Of a stretch of DNA of 64,000 bases, positions 22,729 to 32,694 are shown in pieces. Made by a program: the position numbers and the translations under genes. The stretch is from Alicyclobacillaceae bacterium (lineage in GTDB: Bacteria; Bacillota; Bacilli; Kyrpidiales; Kyrpidiaceae): NCBI GenBank assembly GCA_029961045.1, contig JASBVN010000024.1:28193-92192 (forward strand), in the 5' to 3' direction. The notes beneath the pieces are model-generated. The model was not told the DNA's origin and did not search any database. It was given only the letters and a program-made list of their open reading frames with translations. Position 1 is the stretch's first letter; every line of letters begins with the position of its first letter.

Positions 22729-22838
22729 AGGCTATGCGCCCGCGCCCCCGGGTATGCGCGCGGTGTATAGCCGCCCCGAACGGGGGCCACATTAACCTTG
22801 GGCAAACGCCCAAGTTTACGCCGAAGGGGGCATAGGCG

Positions 22839-23087
22839 GTGCACGTTCTCGAGAACTTCGAGCAGTGGAAGAACTTCCTCGGCGACCGGGTCGATCAGGC
22901 ACAGGCGGCCGGCATGAGCAACGAACAGATTCAACAGATCGCTTACCGGATCGGAGATTATCTCGCCCAGCACGTGGATCCGAAGAACAAACAGGAACGC
23001 CTGCTGCAGGAGATGTGGAAGGTCAGTTCCGAAGAAGACCAACAGGCACTGGCCCGCATCATGGTCAACCTGGTCAATCGGGCGTAA
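22839..23087 (+). CDS. DUF3243 family protein (YmfJ-like)
   Basis: VLENFEQWKNFLGDRVDQAQAAGMSNEQIQQIAYRIGDYLAQHVDPKNKQERLLQEMWKVSSEEDQQALARIMVNLV. Confidence 0.85.
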   Translation: MHVLENFEQWKNFLGDRVDQAQAAGMSNEQIQQIAYRIGDYLAQHVDPKNKQERLLQEMWKVSSEEDQQALARIMVNLVNRA

Positions 23088-23127
23088 ATTCCTTCAAAAA
23101 AAACCCCCGCCCCGCGGGCGGGCCGGC

Positions 23128-23159
23128 AAACCCTGCAGTCCCCTCGTACTGCAGGGTTT
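23128..23159. terminator. Hairpin between convergent genes
   Basis: AAACCCTGCAGT - CCCCTCGT - ACTGCAGGGTTT perfect 12-bp stem between convergent stops at 23087 and 23170. Confidence 0.7.
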
Positions 23160-23169
23160 GATCGTCCGG

Positions 23170-23853
23170 TCAGACTTCGAGGGACTCTTCGACGCCCAGG
23201 ACCACGCACCGGAATCCCTTTCCTTCCACAGCCCGGGCAAAGGCTTCCGCATCCTGGGCGATGAGCGGAAACGTATTGTAGTGCATCGGCACGACCGTAC
23301 GCGGCCGGAGTAATTCCACGGCATACAGGGCGTCCTCCGGTCCCATCGTGTAATTGTCCCCGATGGGCAGTGCCGCCACATCGATCGCGTGCCGGTCCCC
23401 GATCAGCTTCATGTCGCCGAACAGGGCGGTGTCGCCGGCGTGATAAAAGGTCTTGCCGCCCATTGTAATCAGGTACCCGCAGGGATTTCCTCCTTCGATG
23501 ATTCCGCCCTCGTCCTCGATGCCGGCCCCGTGGAAGGCAAGGGTCAATTTGACTTTGCCGAAATCGAATTGGTGGGCTCCCCCGAGGTGCATGCCGTGCA
23601 CCGTGGCCCCCTTCCGCCCGCAATAGGCGGCCAGCTCGAACGGCGCGATGATCGGCACGTTCAACCGTTTGGCGATGGCAATGGCATCGCCCAGATGGTC
23701 CGCGTGGCCGTGGGTCAGCAGGACCGCGTCCACCCGCACGTCTTCCGGCTTCATTCGGCTCATGGGATTGCCCGAAAGGAACGGATCGACGATCACCCGC
23801 TTCCCGTCTGCCTCCACCTCAAAACAAGCGTGTCCATGATACACCACTTTCAT
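23170..23853 (-). CDS. UPF0173 metal-dependent hydrolase (YtkL-like)
   Basis: MKVVYHGHACFEVEADGKRVIVDPFLSGNP...VLLTHGHADHLGDAIAIAK metallo-beta-lactamase fold motifs. Confidence 0.92.
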   Translation of the reverse strand: MKVVYHGHACFEVEADGKRVIVDPFLSGNPMSRMKPEDVRVDAVLLTHGHADHLGDAIAIAKRLNVPIIAPFELAAYCGRKGATVHGMHLGGAHQFDFGKVKLTLAFHGAGIEDEGGIIEGGNPCGYLITMGGKTFYHAGDTALFGDMKLIGDRHAIDVAALPIGDNYTMGPEDALYAVELLRPRTVVPMHYNTFPLIAQDAEAFARAVEGKGFRCVVLGVEESLEV

Positions 23854-24098
23854 GCTCTTCACCCCTCGTCCTTCGAAATCGCCGTTCCGGGGGCCGCCGG
23901 ACGCCCCGCGGCCGGAGTCACGGGCCACATGCTTTTATTATACCGCGTCGCGGGACTTCGCAGGACATGGCGAGCGGAATGATTCGCCCCTCCGGTGTTT
24001 TGGTTTACAAGCGATCGGATTTGTGATAGATTTCGCACAGGACAGAGATGTAGGGCATGAGACGGGGCATTTCCGAACGGTCGCGAGGTGAGGCGGAC

Positions 24099-25076
24099 AT
24101 GGAGCGGTCTTCCAAAATCGTCCTGATCGGAAGCGGCGCGGTGGGCTCCACCTTTGCCTATACGCTCTTGATCAAAGGGTTGGTCCACGAACTGGTGATC
24201 ATCGACCAAAACACAGCCAAAGCCGAGGGAGATGTGCTGGATCTCAACCACGGGCTGATGCTCGCCCACCCCATGAAAATCAAAGTCGGCGACTACGCGG
24301 ATTGCTCCGGCGCCGACATCATCGTCATCACCGCGGGGGCAGCGCAACGTCCCGGAGAGTCCCGCACCGACCTGTTGCACCGCAATGTTCGCGTCTTGGA
24401 TTCCATCATTCGACAAATCACCCGGTATGAACAGAATGCCGTGCTGCTCATCGGCACCAATCCGGTGGACATTCTCACCCAAGTCGCTTTGAGGCTGTCC
24501 GGTTTTCCCAAAGAGCGGGTCATCGGCTCCGGGACGCTGTTGGACAGTTCCCGATTCCGCTACCTGATCGCCGAGAAACTGGGAGTCGATCCCCGCAGCG
24601 TGCACGGCCTGATCATCGGCGAACACGGAGACTCGGAAGTGCCGGTGTGGAGCACTTTGAGCATCGGCGGTTTCCATCCCCTCCGCGCCCCCGCCGGAAG
24701 CCGGTGGCATTTGAGCGAAGAGGAAAAGGAAGAGATTTACAGAGAAACCCGCGACGCCGCCTACAAAATCATCGAAAAAAAGGGAGCCACCTACTATGCC
24801 ATCGCCCTCTCCCTGGCGCGAATTTGCGAAGCGATCCTCAAAGACCAACGCTCGATTCTTCCGGTATCCACCTACCTCGAGAATTATCGCGGGATCGAGG
24901 GAGTCTGTCTGGGCGTGCCTTGCATTGTCGGAAAAAAAGGCGTGGAGGACATCGTCCCCCTCGCCCTTTCTCCGGAAGAAGAACGCCGCCTGCAGGAATC
25001 GGCGCGCAAACTGAAATCATTGTTCGAAGAAATCATGGGGCCGTTTCCGCCGACGGCCAATCCAGCACCGGTTTGA
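24099..25076 (+). CDS. ldh: L-lactate dehydrogenase
   Basis: KIVLIGSGAVGSTFAYTLLIKGLVHELVIID; SGTLLDSSRFRYLIAEKLGV; IIGEHGDSEVPVWS. Confidence 0.93.
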   Translation: MERSSKIVLIGSGAVGSTFAYTLLIKGLVHELVIIDQNTAKAEGDVLDLNHGLMLAHPMKIKVGDYADCSGADIIVITAGAAQRPGESRTDLLHRNVRVLDSIIRQITRYEQNAVLLIGTNPVDILTQVALRLSGFPKERVIGSGTLLDSSRFRYLIAEKLGVDPRSVHGLIIGEHGDSEVPVWSTLSIGGFHPLRAPAGSRWHLSEEEKEEIYRETRDAAYKIIEKKGATYYAIALSLARICEAILKDQRSILPVSTYLENYRGIEGVCLGVPCIVGKKGVEDIVPLALSPEEERRLQESARKLKSLFEEIMGPFPPTANPAPV

Positions 25077-25392
25077 CGGCCTCGGCGAGGATTCGCTGAA
25101 TATCTTCCATAAAGACGGAAAACCTCGACTCCGCCTCCAGGTAGGCGCGGACCGCCGGGTGAAGAAAAGCCACTTCCCGCAGCTTGCGGAATTGCTCTTC
25201 TTCCTCCGCCGTCACTCCCTGTCCCCCCAGTTTCTTGATCTGCAATTCCATGGCCCGGCGGCGCACGTCGTCTGCCATGCGCCGCGCGTCGGGATCCGCG
25301 TTCAGCCGTTCCCGCGCCTCCTTCAGGTTCCGGTACCACTCGCTCTGTTGAATGGCCCTCGCCAGCGCATGGGCGTGATCGTAAGGATTCAC
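25033..25392 (-). CDS. YlbF/YmcA-family protein (YheA-like)
   Basis: MNPYDHAHALARAIQQSEWYRNLKEARERLNADPDARRMADDVRRRAMELQIKKLGGQGVTAEEEEQFRKL; adjacent to YheB-like DUF445 gene as in Bacillus. Confidence 0.85.
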   Translation of the reverse strand: MNPYDHAHALARAIQQSEWYRNLKEARERLNADPDARRMADDVRRRAMELQIKKLGGQGVTAEEEEQFRKLREVAFLHPAVRAYLEAESRFSVFMEDIQRILAEAVKPVLDWPSAETAP

Positions 25393-25541
25393 CCGAATCC
25401 GTCCTCCTTCCGCCCTTCGACATCTCCCGGATCTTCCGGCGGTTCACCCGCCGGCGGCTGCTCCCCCGCGCTCCCCCGGAATACGGCGCCCGAATGCGGC
25501 GGCCCGCCCAAGCGTCGCGTCCGGCCAAGCGCGGCAAGCGT

Positions 25542-26636
25542 TTATCGCCCGGCCGCGATCAGCACCTGCCCAAGGGCGATGAGCGCCCCCAGAACCCCTC
25601 CCATCCAGGTGATCATCGCCAATTCCCGCCGGGCGGTATCCAGTACCAGGCGCTCGAGGTGGGGCAGGGGAAAGCGGTTCACTTGGTCCTCTACGATGCG
25701 CGCCACCGGGACGTAACGCCACACGTGCGGCGCCCCGCGCTCCGCGATCCGCATCAGCCGTTCCCGCAACCCCGGTTCCCAAAGGGAACGGTGCGCCTGC
25801 AACCACGACCAGCCGCGGATCAGCCGGTCCCGCACCCATTCGGCATCGCCGCACGCGTCCCGCAGGCCGGCCACCCACCTTTCCAGACGTTCCGGATCCC
25901 GCAACAGGTCGGCGACGCGCCGGGCCCCCTCCGGCAACACCGTCCGGCGAACCCATTCCGCCGCCGCCGCCCGCGCCTCCTCACCCTTCAGCCATTCCCG
26001 GGCCGCCCGTATCAATTCGTCGGCCACCCGTTCCTCGGCTCCGAAGGCTCCCGCTAGCCGCCCGATCCACCCCTGTTGAAACAGCCACCGGTGCACGGCC
26101 TCGGCGACAAACCGGCGCACCCGCAGGTCCTGCAACCCTTCCTCTGCCGCATCCAGAGCCGCCCGGGCCACCGTCTCCGCCAACCGGGCCGCCGTCGCCG
26201 ACTCGGGGAAGCGTTCCGCCCAGGAGGCGGCCTCCCGGCCGGCAACGAACCGAAAAGGTCCCGCACCGCCTTCCTCCGCATCCCCGGATCGTTGCGCCCA
26301 GCGCACGACGGCGGCGACCGCCGCCTCGATTCCCTCCGTCCCCGCCCAATCGAGGAAGCGCTCCCACCCTCCGGCCAACCGATTCCGCGCCTCCGGATCG
26401 TCGAACGCCCGGCGAAATCCTTCGGATGTCAGGAGATGTTCTTCCACAATTCGTCCCAAATGCCGCGCGATCTCCTCCCGTCTTCTGGGAATCAGGCCGG
26501 GGGTCATGGGCACCCGCCACCGGCCGATGCGCCACGGGCGCCACGGCCGGAACAACATGGCGATAGCCAGGCCGTTGGTCACCAAGCCGATCAATGCCCC
26601 CGTCACAACAGACAGCAACATCTGCGCAAGACTCAA
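25542..26636 (-). CDS. DUF445 family membrane protein (YheB-like)
   Basis: MSLAQMLLSVVTGALIGLVTNGLAIAMLFRPWRPWRIGRWRVPMTPGLIPRRREEIARHLGRIVEEHLLT. Confidence 0.88.
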   Translation of the reverse strand: MSLAQMLLSVVTGALIGLVTNGLAIAMLFRPWRPWRIGRWRVPMTPGLIPRRREEIARHLGRIVEEHLLTSEGFRRAFDDPEARNRLAGGWERFLDWAGTEGIEAAVAAVVRWAQRSGDAEEGGAGPFRFVAGREAASWAERFPESATAARLAETVARAALDAAEEGLQDLRVRRFVAEAVHRWLFQQGWIGRLAGAFGAEERVADELIRAAREWLKGEEARAAAAEWVRRTVLPEGARRVADLLRDPERLERWVAGLRDACGDAEWVRDRLIRGWSWLQAHRSLWEPGLRERLMRIAERGAPHVWRYVPVARIVEDQVNRFPLPHLERLVLDTARRELAMITWMGGVLGALIALGQVLIAAGR

Positions 26637-27865
26637 AAATGTTTCACTCCGTCCGATTCGGAATCCCTGTCCACCTCAAAGGGCCAGGGGGGCAACATCT
26701 TGTTCAGCGGCTTGTCCTGCCGGTACCCCAGCGCATACTCCGCCTGCAGAATCGTGTGGATCTCCCGCGTCCCCTCATAAATCACAGGCGCCTTCGCATT
26801 CCTCAAATACCTCTCCACCGGATACTCGTTCGAATACCCGTACGCCCCGTGAATCTGCACCGCGTCGCTCGCCGCCTCCCACGCCGCGTCGCACGCCACC
26901 CACTTGGCCAGCGACACCTCCCGCGTCGTCCGCTTCCCCTGGTTCTTCAGCCACCCCACCTTCCACACCAACAGCCGCGATATCTCCAGGTTCGCCGCCA
27001 TCTTCGCGATCATCTGCTGCACCAACTGGTGCCGCCCGATCTCCTTGCCGAAGGTCTCCCGCTCGTGGCTGTATTTCAGCGACGCCTCCAGGCAGGCCTG
27101 AATCGTCCCGCAGGCCCCCGCCGCCACGGTGAACCGCCCGTTGTCCAGAGCCGACATGGCGATCTTGAACCCCTCCCCCTCTTCGCCCAGCCGATTCTCC
27201 TCCGGTACCCACAAATCCTCAAAAATGATCTCCCCGGTATTCCCCGCCCGGATTCCGAGCTTCCCTTTGATCGGCCGGCTGCTGAACCCCGGCCAGGTCC
27301 GCTCCACGATAAAGGCCGTGATCCCGTGGTGTTTCTTGGATTTATCCGTATAGGCGAACACCAGAAAATGATCCGCCACATCCGCCAGGGAAATCCAGAT
27401 TTTCGACCCGTTGAGCCGGTACCCGCGCCCGTCCCGCACCGCCGTCGTCCGCATGGCCGCCACGTCCGATCCGGCCCCCGGCTCCGTCAGCCCGAACGCC
27501 CCGATCTTTTCCCCTTTGGCCTGGGGCACCAGGTATTTTTGCTTTTGCTCCTCGGTGCCCCACTGCAGCAGCGTCAGGGAGTTGAGCCCCGTGTGGACCG
27601 AGACGGCCGTCCGGAAGGCGGTGTCTCCCCGCTCCAGCTCCTCGCAGACCAGGGCCAGGGTGTTGTAGTCCATTCCCGCCCCGCCGTAGGCTTGGGGGAT
27701 ACAGACGCCCATGAGGCCGAGCCCCGCCAGCTTGTCCAGGACGCTGCGCTCGAAGTGCTGTTTCTCGTCCCACTCTTTAATATAGGGCATGATCTCCCGG
27801 TCCACAAAGTCCCGCACCATGTCCCGCACCGCGAGTTGTTCTTCCGTCAGGCTGAAATCCAGCAT
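26633..27865 (-). CDS. Acyl-CoA dehydrogenase family protein
   Basis: MLDFSLTEEQLAVRDMVRDFVDREIMPYI; GAFGLTEPGAGSDVAAMRTTAVRDG; QIHGAYGYSNEYPVERYLRNAKAPVIYEGTREIHTILQAEYALGYR. Confidence 0.93.
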   Translation of the reverse strand: MLDFSLTEEQLAVRDMVRDFVDREIMPYIKEWDEKQHFERSVLDKLAGLGLMGVCIPQAYGGAGMDYNTLALVCEELERGDTAFRTAVSVHTGLNSLTLLQWGTEEQKQKYLVPQAKGEKIGAFGLTEPGAGSDVAAMRTTAVRDGRGYRLNGSKIWISLADVADHFLVFAYTDKSKKHHGITAFIVERTWPGFSSRPIKGKLGIRAGNTGEIIFEDLWVPEENRLGEEGEGFKIAMSALDNGRFTVAAGACGTIQACLEASLKYSHERETFGKEIGRHQLVQQMIAKMAANLEISRLLVWKVGWLKNQGKRTTREVSLAKWVACDAAWEAASDAVQIHGAYGYSNEYPVERYLRNAKAPVIYEGTREIHTILQAEYALGYRQDKPLNKMLPPWPFEVDRDSESDGVKHF

Positions 27866-27945
27866 CCTCCGTCCCCCACCTTTACAGTATGCCGGTATGG
27901 TCGAACCGCCCGGCTCCGGTACCGGGCGTCCGTACCGATTCCGGG

Positions 27946-28731
27946 TCAAGATCTTCCTGCCTTTTCCGCGAGCTCCTCCGATTCGGGAGGATATCCCCCG
28001 ATTTCCCGGGTGACCCGCATCGCGGCGTCCCGCAACCGTTCCCCGCACTCCTTCATTTTCTCCGGCGGCAACTGGTCCGCCACCCCGATGCAGGCAATGG
28101 CCAACAGCACGCGGCCGCCGGGATCGAAGACCGGAGCAGCCACGCCGTTGATTCCCTTCACTTGTTCTTGAACGCTGGTAGCGTATCCTCTGCGCCGAAT
28201 TTCCGCCAATTCCGACAAAAACGCCGGACTATAGCGCCCAGCGGCGACGTCCCGCAACTCTTCGTCGTCCATATAGGCACAGAAACATTTCCCGAAAGAT
28301 CCGCGGTCGATGGGAAACTGCTGGCCTAGAGATACGGTGACGTGCACGTTGCTCATGCTGTCCTCCTTGACCACATAGGTCAACCGGTCTTTCCGGATTC
28401 GCTGGGCCGCCACCGTCGTCAATCCCGTCTCCCGCGCTACTTCGGTGACCGCGGAACGGGCCGCCTGGATATAATCGAGGGACTCCGCCGCCCTCGCCCC
28501 GAGAACCACGAGATAGGGCCCCAAGTTATAGCGGTGGGTCCGCTCGTCGTAATGCACCAACCCGTGAGCCGCCAGGGTCCTCAACAGGCGCAGGCACGTC
28601 GTTCGCGGGATTTGCAACAATTCGCAAATCTCCCCGAACGTCTTGTTCCGGTGCTGAACCCGGCTGAGCAGATGAAGAAGCCGACCGGCCTGATCCACCG
28701 ACGGGATCATGTATTTTTCGTTCAAATTCAC
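27946..28731 (-). CDS. IclR family transcriptional regulator
   Basis: SVDQAGRLLHLLSRVQHRNKTFGEICELLQIPRTTCLRLLRTLAAHGLVHYDERTHRYNLGPYLVVLG; C-terminal effector domain GINGVAAPVFDPGGRVLLAIACIG. Confidence 0.93.
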   Translation of the reverse strand: MNLNEKYMIPSVDQAGRLLHLLSRVQHRNKTFGEICELLQIPRTTCLRLLRTLAAHGLVHYDERTHRYNLGPYLVVLGARAAESLDYIQAARSAVTEVARETGLTTVAAQRIRKDRLTYVVKEDSMSNVHVTVSLGQQFPIDRGSFGKCFCAYMDDEELRDVAAGRYSPAFLSELAEIRRRGYATSVQEQVKGINGVAAPVFDPGGRVLLAIACIGVADQLPPEKMKECGERLRDAAMRVTREIGGYPPESEELAEKAGRS

Positions 28732-28846
28732 CCCTCCCGGATCTCCAACCGAAATTGAGTCCCGGCCCTCCCATTCCCGGGCGCGGACGGCGGCGGGGTT
28801 TTGAACACATCGTATCACAGCCCGCGGCGGAAATCAGGCGCCATCT

Positions 28847-30265
28847 TCAAACCGGCGCCCCTGATCCGCCCTGGATCATTTTCCAAAACCAGTCCACCCC
28901 GGTCACGTATCCCGCCAGCAGGAGCGAAGCCGCCGCCGCAAACAGGCCGTTGCGCACCAGTCCGACCCGGAACGGGCTTTCCCGCGCGATCTCCGACAAG
29001 ATGAGGTTGACCGGAGTGACGGGCGATACCGAAGTGGAAACCGCCCAGCTCCCGATAAGCAAAAGCCCAAGCCCGAGGGGAGTCAGCCCCACCGCCCCCG
29101 GATCCCACGTGTGCAGGATCAGCACGGTGGAAACCGCCTGGTGAACGCCGAGGACGGCCAGAGCCGAGATCCCCGCCGTCACCGCCAGGCAGGCCGCCGG
29201 CGTCCCCAAGTGATGGAGCCATCCGGCCACCCCCGCCATCCCCCGTTGCGCCGGAGTGTGGCTCAGGATTTGCCCGAAAAAGCCGGCCAGCAAGAAGAGC
29301 GCGATTTCGTTCCTCCCGAAAAAAATGCCCGGCATGTACTGCTCCTTGAAGACCCGGACCGCCCGGCGCCAATCCCGGAGAACCGCCGACCACAGGGCGG
29401 AGCCCAGGACAATCACGAGGGACACCGAAGTCAGAACGCCCCAAGGGGCCCAGGCGTCGAGGACCAACAGGGCCGCGAACATCAAAGCGACGGCCGCCGC
29501 CCCGTGAGCCGGAGAGCGTCCTCCCCCTCGGCTCCCCGCCTGCGGAGGCGCCGCGACCTCTGCTCCGGAAACCTTCCGGCCCATCCAAGCTCCAAGGGCG
29601 ATCCACAGCATCGACAGGCCTAAGGCGAACACCATGAAAACACCAAAGGACACCCCGACAAACTGCAACACCAAACCCACCGCCGCAAAATAGGGCGACC
29701 ACAGGATGGCGGCGCAAAATCCCCTTCCCAACCCCAACGCGAAAGCCGTGCGATTCCGTTCCAGCCAATCCGGGGCCACCAGGGCGGAAAGCAGCCGGAG
29801 CGCGCTGAGATTTAAGACACTCCCCAGAACAAAAGCCGCGGCCATGGAGGAAAACACCACCCTCCCGGGCCGGGCCAGCAACCGGGCCGACAAACCGTGG
29901 ATTCCGGGGAGATACCCGCCCGCCGCGAGCGGTACCAACAGCAGCGGGGCCACGGTGATCAAACTGACCAGCCCCATGTTCGTCTCAAGACTCGTGATCA
30001 CGATCTCCGGAGAAAGGTGTTCCCACGCGGACAACGCGGCGGACGCCGCGAGCATCATGGCCGCCAGCCCCGCGATGCCCGGCCGCAGCGTCGGAATCCA
30101 AAGAAGCGAGATCGCTCCGGCGGCCGCCGCCGCCCACCGCTTGACGCCCTCCGCCCCCGCCATATCCCCCGCCAGATACGCCCCGGCGGCCGCCAACATC
30201 GCCGTACAAGCGGCACTCCGAAGGAGTCCGGCCGCCCGGCTCCGCACTTTGACGACCGTTTTCAA
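28847..30265 (-). CDS. Polytopic membrane transporter of unknown substrate
   Basis: 472-aa protein with about 10-12 hydrophobic segments (e.g. GLVSLITVAPLLLVPLAAGGYLPG, FGVFMVFALGLSMLWIALGAWMG). Family not confidently recognised. Confidence 0.6.
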   Translation of the reverse strand: MKTVVKVRSRAAGLLRSAACTAMLAAAGAYLAGDMAGAEGVKRWAAAAAGAISLLWIPTLRPGIAGLAAMMLAASAALSAWEHLSPEIVITSLETNMGLVSLITVAPLLLVPLAAGGYLPGIHGLSARLLARPGRVVFSSMAAAFVLGSVLNLSALRLLSALVAPDWLERNRTAFALGLGRGFCAAILWSPYFAAVGLVLQFVGVSFGVFMVFALGLSMLWIALGAWMGRKVSGAEVAAPPQAGSRGGGRSPAHGAAAVALMFAALLVLDAWAPWGVLTSVSLVIVLGSALWSAVLRDWRRAVRVFKEQYMPGIFFGRNEIALFLLAGFFGQILSHTPAQRGMAGVAGWLHHLGTPAACLAVTAGISALAVLGVHQAVSTVLILHTWDPGAVGLTPLGLGLLLIGSWAVSTSVSPVTPVNLILSEIARESPFRVGLVRNGLFAAAASLLLAGYVTGVDWFWKMIQGGSGAPV

Positions 30266-30966
30266 AGTCCCATGTACACCTGCCGGAGGTCGGGCCGGTG
30301 GAGCAGGTCTTCACCGGACCCCTCCGCGGCCACGCGCCCTCCCGTCAGAATGTAACCGCGGTCGGACAGGCGGAGCGCGGTCGCGGCGTTTTGTTCGACC
30401 AGAAGAATCGTCAATCCTTGCTCCTTCAGTTCCCGGATGAATTCAAACACCCAGCGGACCATGATCGGCGCAAGTCCCAGGGTGGGTTCGTCGAGCAACA
30501 AAAGGGTCGGGCGGGCCATGAGCGCCCGTCCCAGGGCCACCATTTGCTGCTCTCCGCCGCTGAGGGAGCCGGCCGGCTGGCGCTCCCGCTCCTTCAACTT
30601 CGGAAGCAGGGTAAACACGCGCTCCAGACTCTCCTTCCGGTGTTTCCGGGCCCGGGGCGTGTAGCAGCCCATTTCGAGATTTTCCCGGACCGTCATGCCG
30701 GCAAAGAGCCTCCTGCCTTCGGGCACCATGACAATTCCCGCTTCCACCCGGCGGTCGGTCGGCCACCGGGCGATGTTTTCGCCCCGGTACAAAATCTCTC
30801 CCGCCGACTGGGTCTCCACCCCGAGAATCGTTTTCATCAGCGTCGTCTTACCCGCCCCGTTTGTACCGACCACACTGACGACCGCTCCCTCGGGCACCTC
30901 GAGATGCACCTGCGACAGGACGGGCACTTCTCCGTAGGAGGCATCGAGATTCCGCACCTCAAGCAT
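30262..30966 (-). CDS. livF: Branched-chain amino acid-type ABC transporter ATP-binding protein LivF
   Basis: MLEVRNLDASYGEVPVLSQVHLEVPEGAVVSVVGTNGAGKTTLMKTILG; LSGGEQQMVALGRALMARPTLLLLDEPTLGLAPIMV. Confidence 0.92.
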   Translation of the reverse strand: MLEVRNLDASYGEVPVLSQVHLEVPEGAVVSVVGTNGAGKTTLMKTILGVETQSAGEILYRGENIARWPTDRRVEAGIVMVPEGRRLFAGMTVRENLEMGCYTPRARKHRKESLERVFTLLPKLKERERQPAGSLSGGEQQMVALGRALMARPTLLLLDEPTLGLAPIMVRWVFEFIRELKEQGLTILLVEQNAATALRLSDRGYILTGGRVAAEGSGEDLLHRPDLRQVYMGL

Positions 30967-31687
30967 CGGAGATCGCCTCCCCCAGGTACGCTTCCACCAC
31001 TTCCGCCCGCCTCATGACCTCCTCCGTCGGTCCGTCGGCAATCAACTCGCCCTGCTGCAGCACCAGCGTCCTCGGACACAGTTCGAAAATCGGCTTCAAC
31101 ACGTGTTCGATCATGCAAAGGGTCACTCCCCGTTCCCGCACCTGCTTCAACACTTCGATCATGTCGCGAACTTCACCGGGGGTCAGCCCGCCCATCACCT
31201 CGTCGAGGAACAGCAGAGCGGGGCGCGTCGCCAAAGCCTTGGCCAGCTCCAATTTTTTCTTCAGACCGATCGGCAGGTCAACGGCGGCGTGATCCCGGTA
31301 CCCGGCCAGTCCCACCACCTCGAGGACCTCTTCGGCCACCCGCGTCGCCTCTCGGAGCGTGGCGGAGCGTTCGAGCGCGGCCACCGTGACATTTTGCAGC
31401 ACGTTGAGGTGAGCAAATGGTTTCACAATCTGAAAGGTCCGGGTGATCCCCAGACGGCTGATGCGGTAGGGCTTCCAACCGGCGATCGAACGCCCGCGGA
31501 ACCGGATGTCGCCCTCGCTCGGCTTCAGAAATCCGGTGATCAAGTGAAAGAGTGTGGTTTTGCCGGCTCCGTTGGGGCCGATGATGCCCACCATCTCTCC
31601 TTCCTCCACCGCGAACGAAACCCGGCGCACCGCCGTCAGACCCCCGAACTGCTTCGACACCTCGTGGACCGACAACAGGGGATTCAC
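30959..31687 (-). CDS. livG: Branched-chain amino acid-type ABC transporter ATP-binding protein LivG
   Basis: VSKQFGGLTAVRRVSFAVEEGEMVGIIGPNGAGKTTLFHLITGFLKPSEGDI. GTG start overlaps livM stop. Confidence 0.92.
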   Translation of the reverse strand: MNPLLSVHEVSKQFGGLTAVRRVSFAVEEGEMVGIIGPNGAGKTTLFHLITGFLKPSEGDIRFRGRSIAGWKPYRISRLGITRTFQIVKPFAHLNVLQNVTVAALERSATLREATRVAEEVLEVVGLAGYRDHAAVDLPIGLKKKLELAKALATRPALLFLDEVMGGLTPGEVRDMIEVLKQVRERGVTLCMIEHVLKPIFELCPRTLVLQQGELIADGPTEEVMRRAEVVEAYLGEAISDA

Positions 31688-32694
31688 GACGCAACCCTCC
31701 CCGCCAGGCGTCTCCACTGCCGTTTCGCCCAAGGGATGACCCCTTCGGGAATGAACAGCACCACCAGAACCAGAAGCGCCCCGTAGACCACCGCCTGCAG
31801 GCCTCCCTGGGCTCCTTCCAGGACGTCCCGCAGCACCGTGTTCAAAAACGTGACCACCAGAGCGCCGAACACCGGCCCGGATGCCGTTCCCGTACCGCCG
31901 ATCATGCTCATCAGAACCATTTGGACAGACAAAGCGAAGGAAAATTCGTGCAGCGGTTCAATGATGGCGATGTATTGGGCGTACAGGGTACCCGCCATGG
32001 CCGTCAGCGCGCTGCTGATCACCAAGATGGTCACTTTGACCGCGACGGTGTTGATCCCGAGCGCCTGCGCCGCCGCTTCTCCCCCCCGGACGGCGATCAG
32101 CCGGTAACCGAATTTCGAACGTTCCAGCCATTTTGCGGTGAAATAGGGCAAAGCGCAAAGTGCCAAAGCGATGAAATAGTAAGGAATTTTGGAGTCGAAC
32201 ACCATATTGGCCAATCCCGGAGTATAGGGGATATTGATTCCCTGAGACCCCTGGGTCAAATCCTTCCAATTGATCGCAATGATCATGAACACTTCGGAGA
32301 AGGCGATGGTCGCCAACCCGAAAAACGGCCCTTTCAGGCGCAGGGTGAGCACTCCGATAAACGCGCCCAAGATCGCCGCCGCGACCGCGCCCGCCAGCAT
32401 GCCGATCCAAGGAGAAATGTGAAGTTTCACAAACAGCAACGAAGAGGTGTAGGCACCAACCCCGAAAAAAAGAGCGTGCCCCAGCGAGAGCAATCCCCCG
32501 TATCCCCCCGCCAGATTCCAAGCGCCTGCCATCGCCGCCCACAGCAGAAAGAAAATCAAAACATCCAAATAGTAGATCTCGTTCTGCAAAAGAAACGGCA
32601 AGGCGATCAAAACGGCCGCCAAAACGATCCAACCCAGCCCACGGCGGGGGACGGCCGACGCCGATTTCGACAAGGCCCCTTTCTCTTCTTTCAT
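31684..32694 (-). CDS. livM: Branched-chain amino acid-type ABC transporter permease LivM
   Basis: WAAMAGAWNLAGGYGGLLSLGHALFFGVGAYTSSLL; GGTGTASGPVFGALVVTFLNTVL. Confidence 0.92.
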   Translation of the reverse strand: MKEEKGALSKSASAVPRRGLGWIVLAAVLIALPFLLQNEIYYLDVLIFFLLWAAMAGAWNLAGGYGGLLSLGHALFFGVGAYTSSLLFVKLHISPWIGMLAGAVAAAILGAFIGVLTLRLKGPFFGLATIAFSEVFMIIAINWKDLTQGSQGINIPYTPGLANMVFDSKIPYYFIALALCALPYFTAKWLERSKFGYRLIAVRGGEAAAQALGINTVAVKVTILVISSALTAMAGTLYAQYIAIIEPLHEFSFALSVQMVLMSMIGGTGTASGPVFGALVVTFLNTVLRDVLEGAQGGLQAVVYGALLVLVVLFIPEGVIPWAKRQWRRLAGRVAS

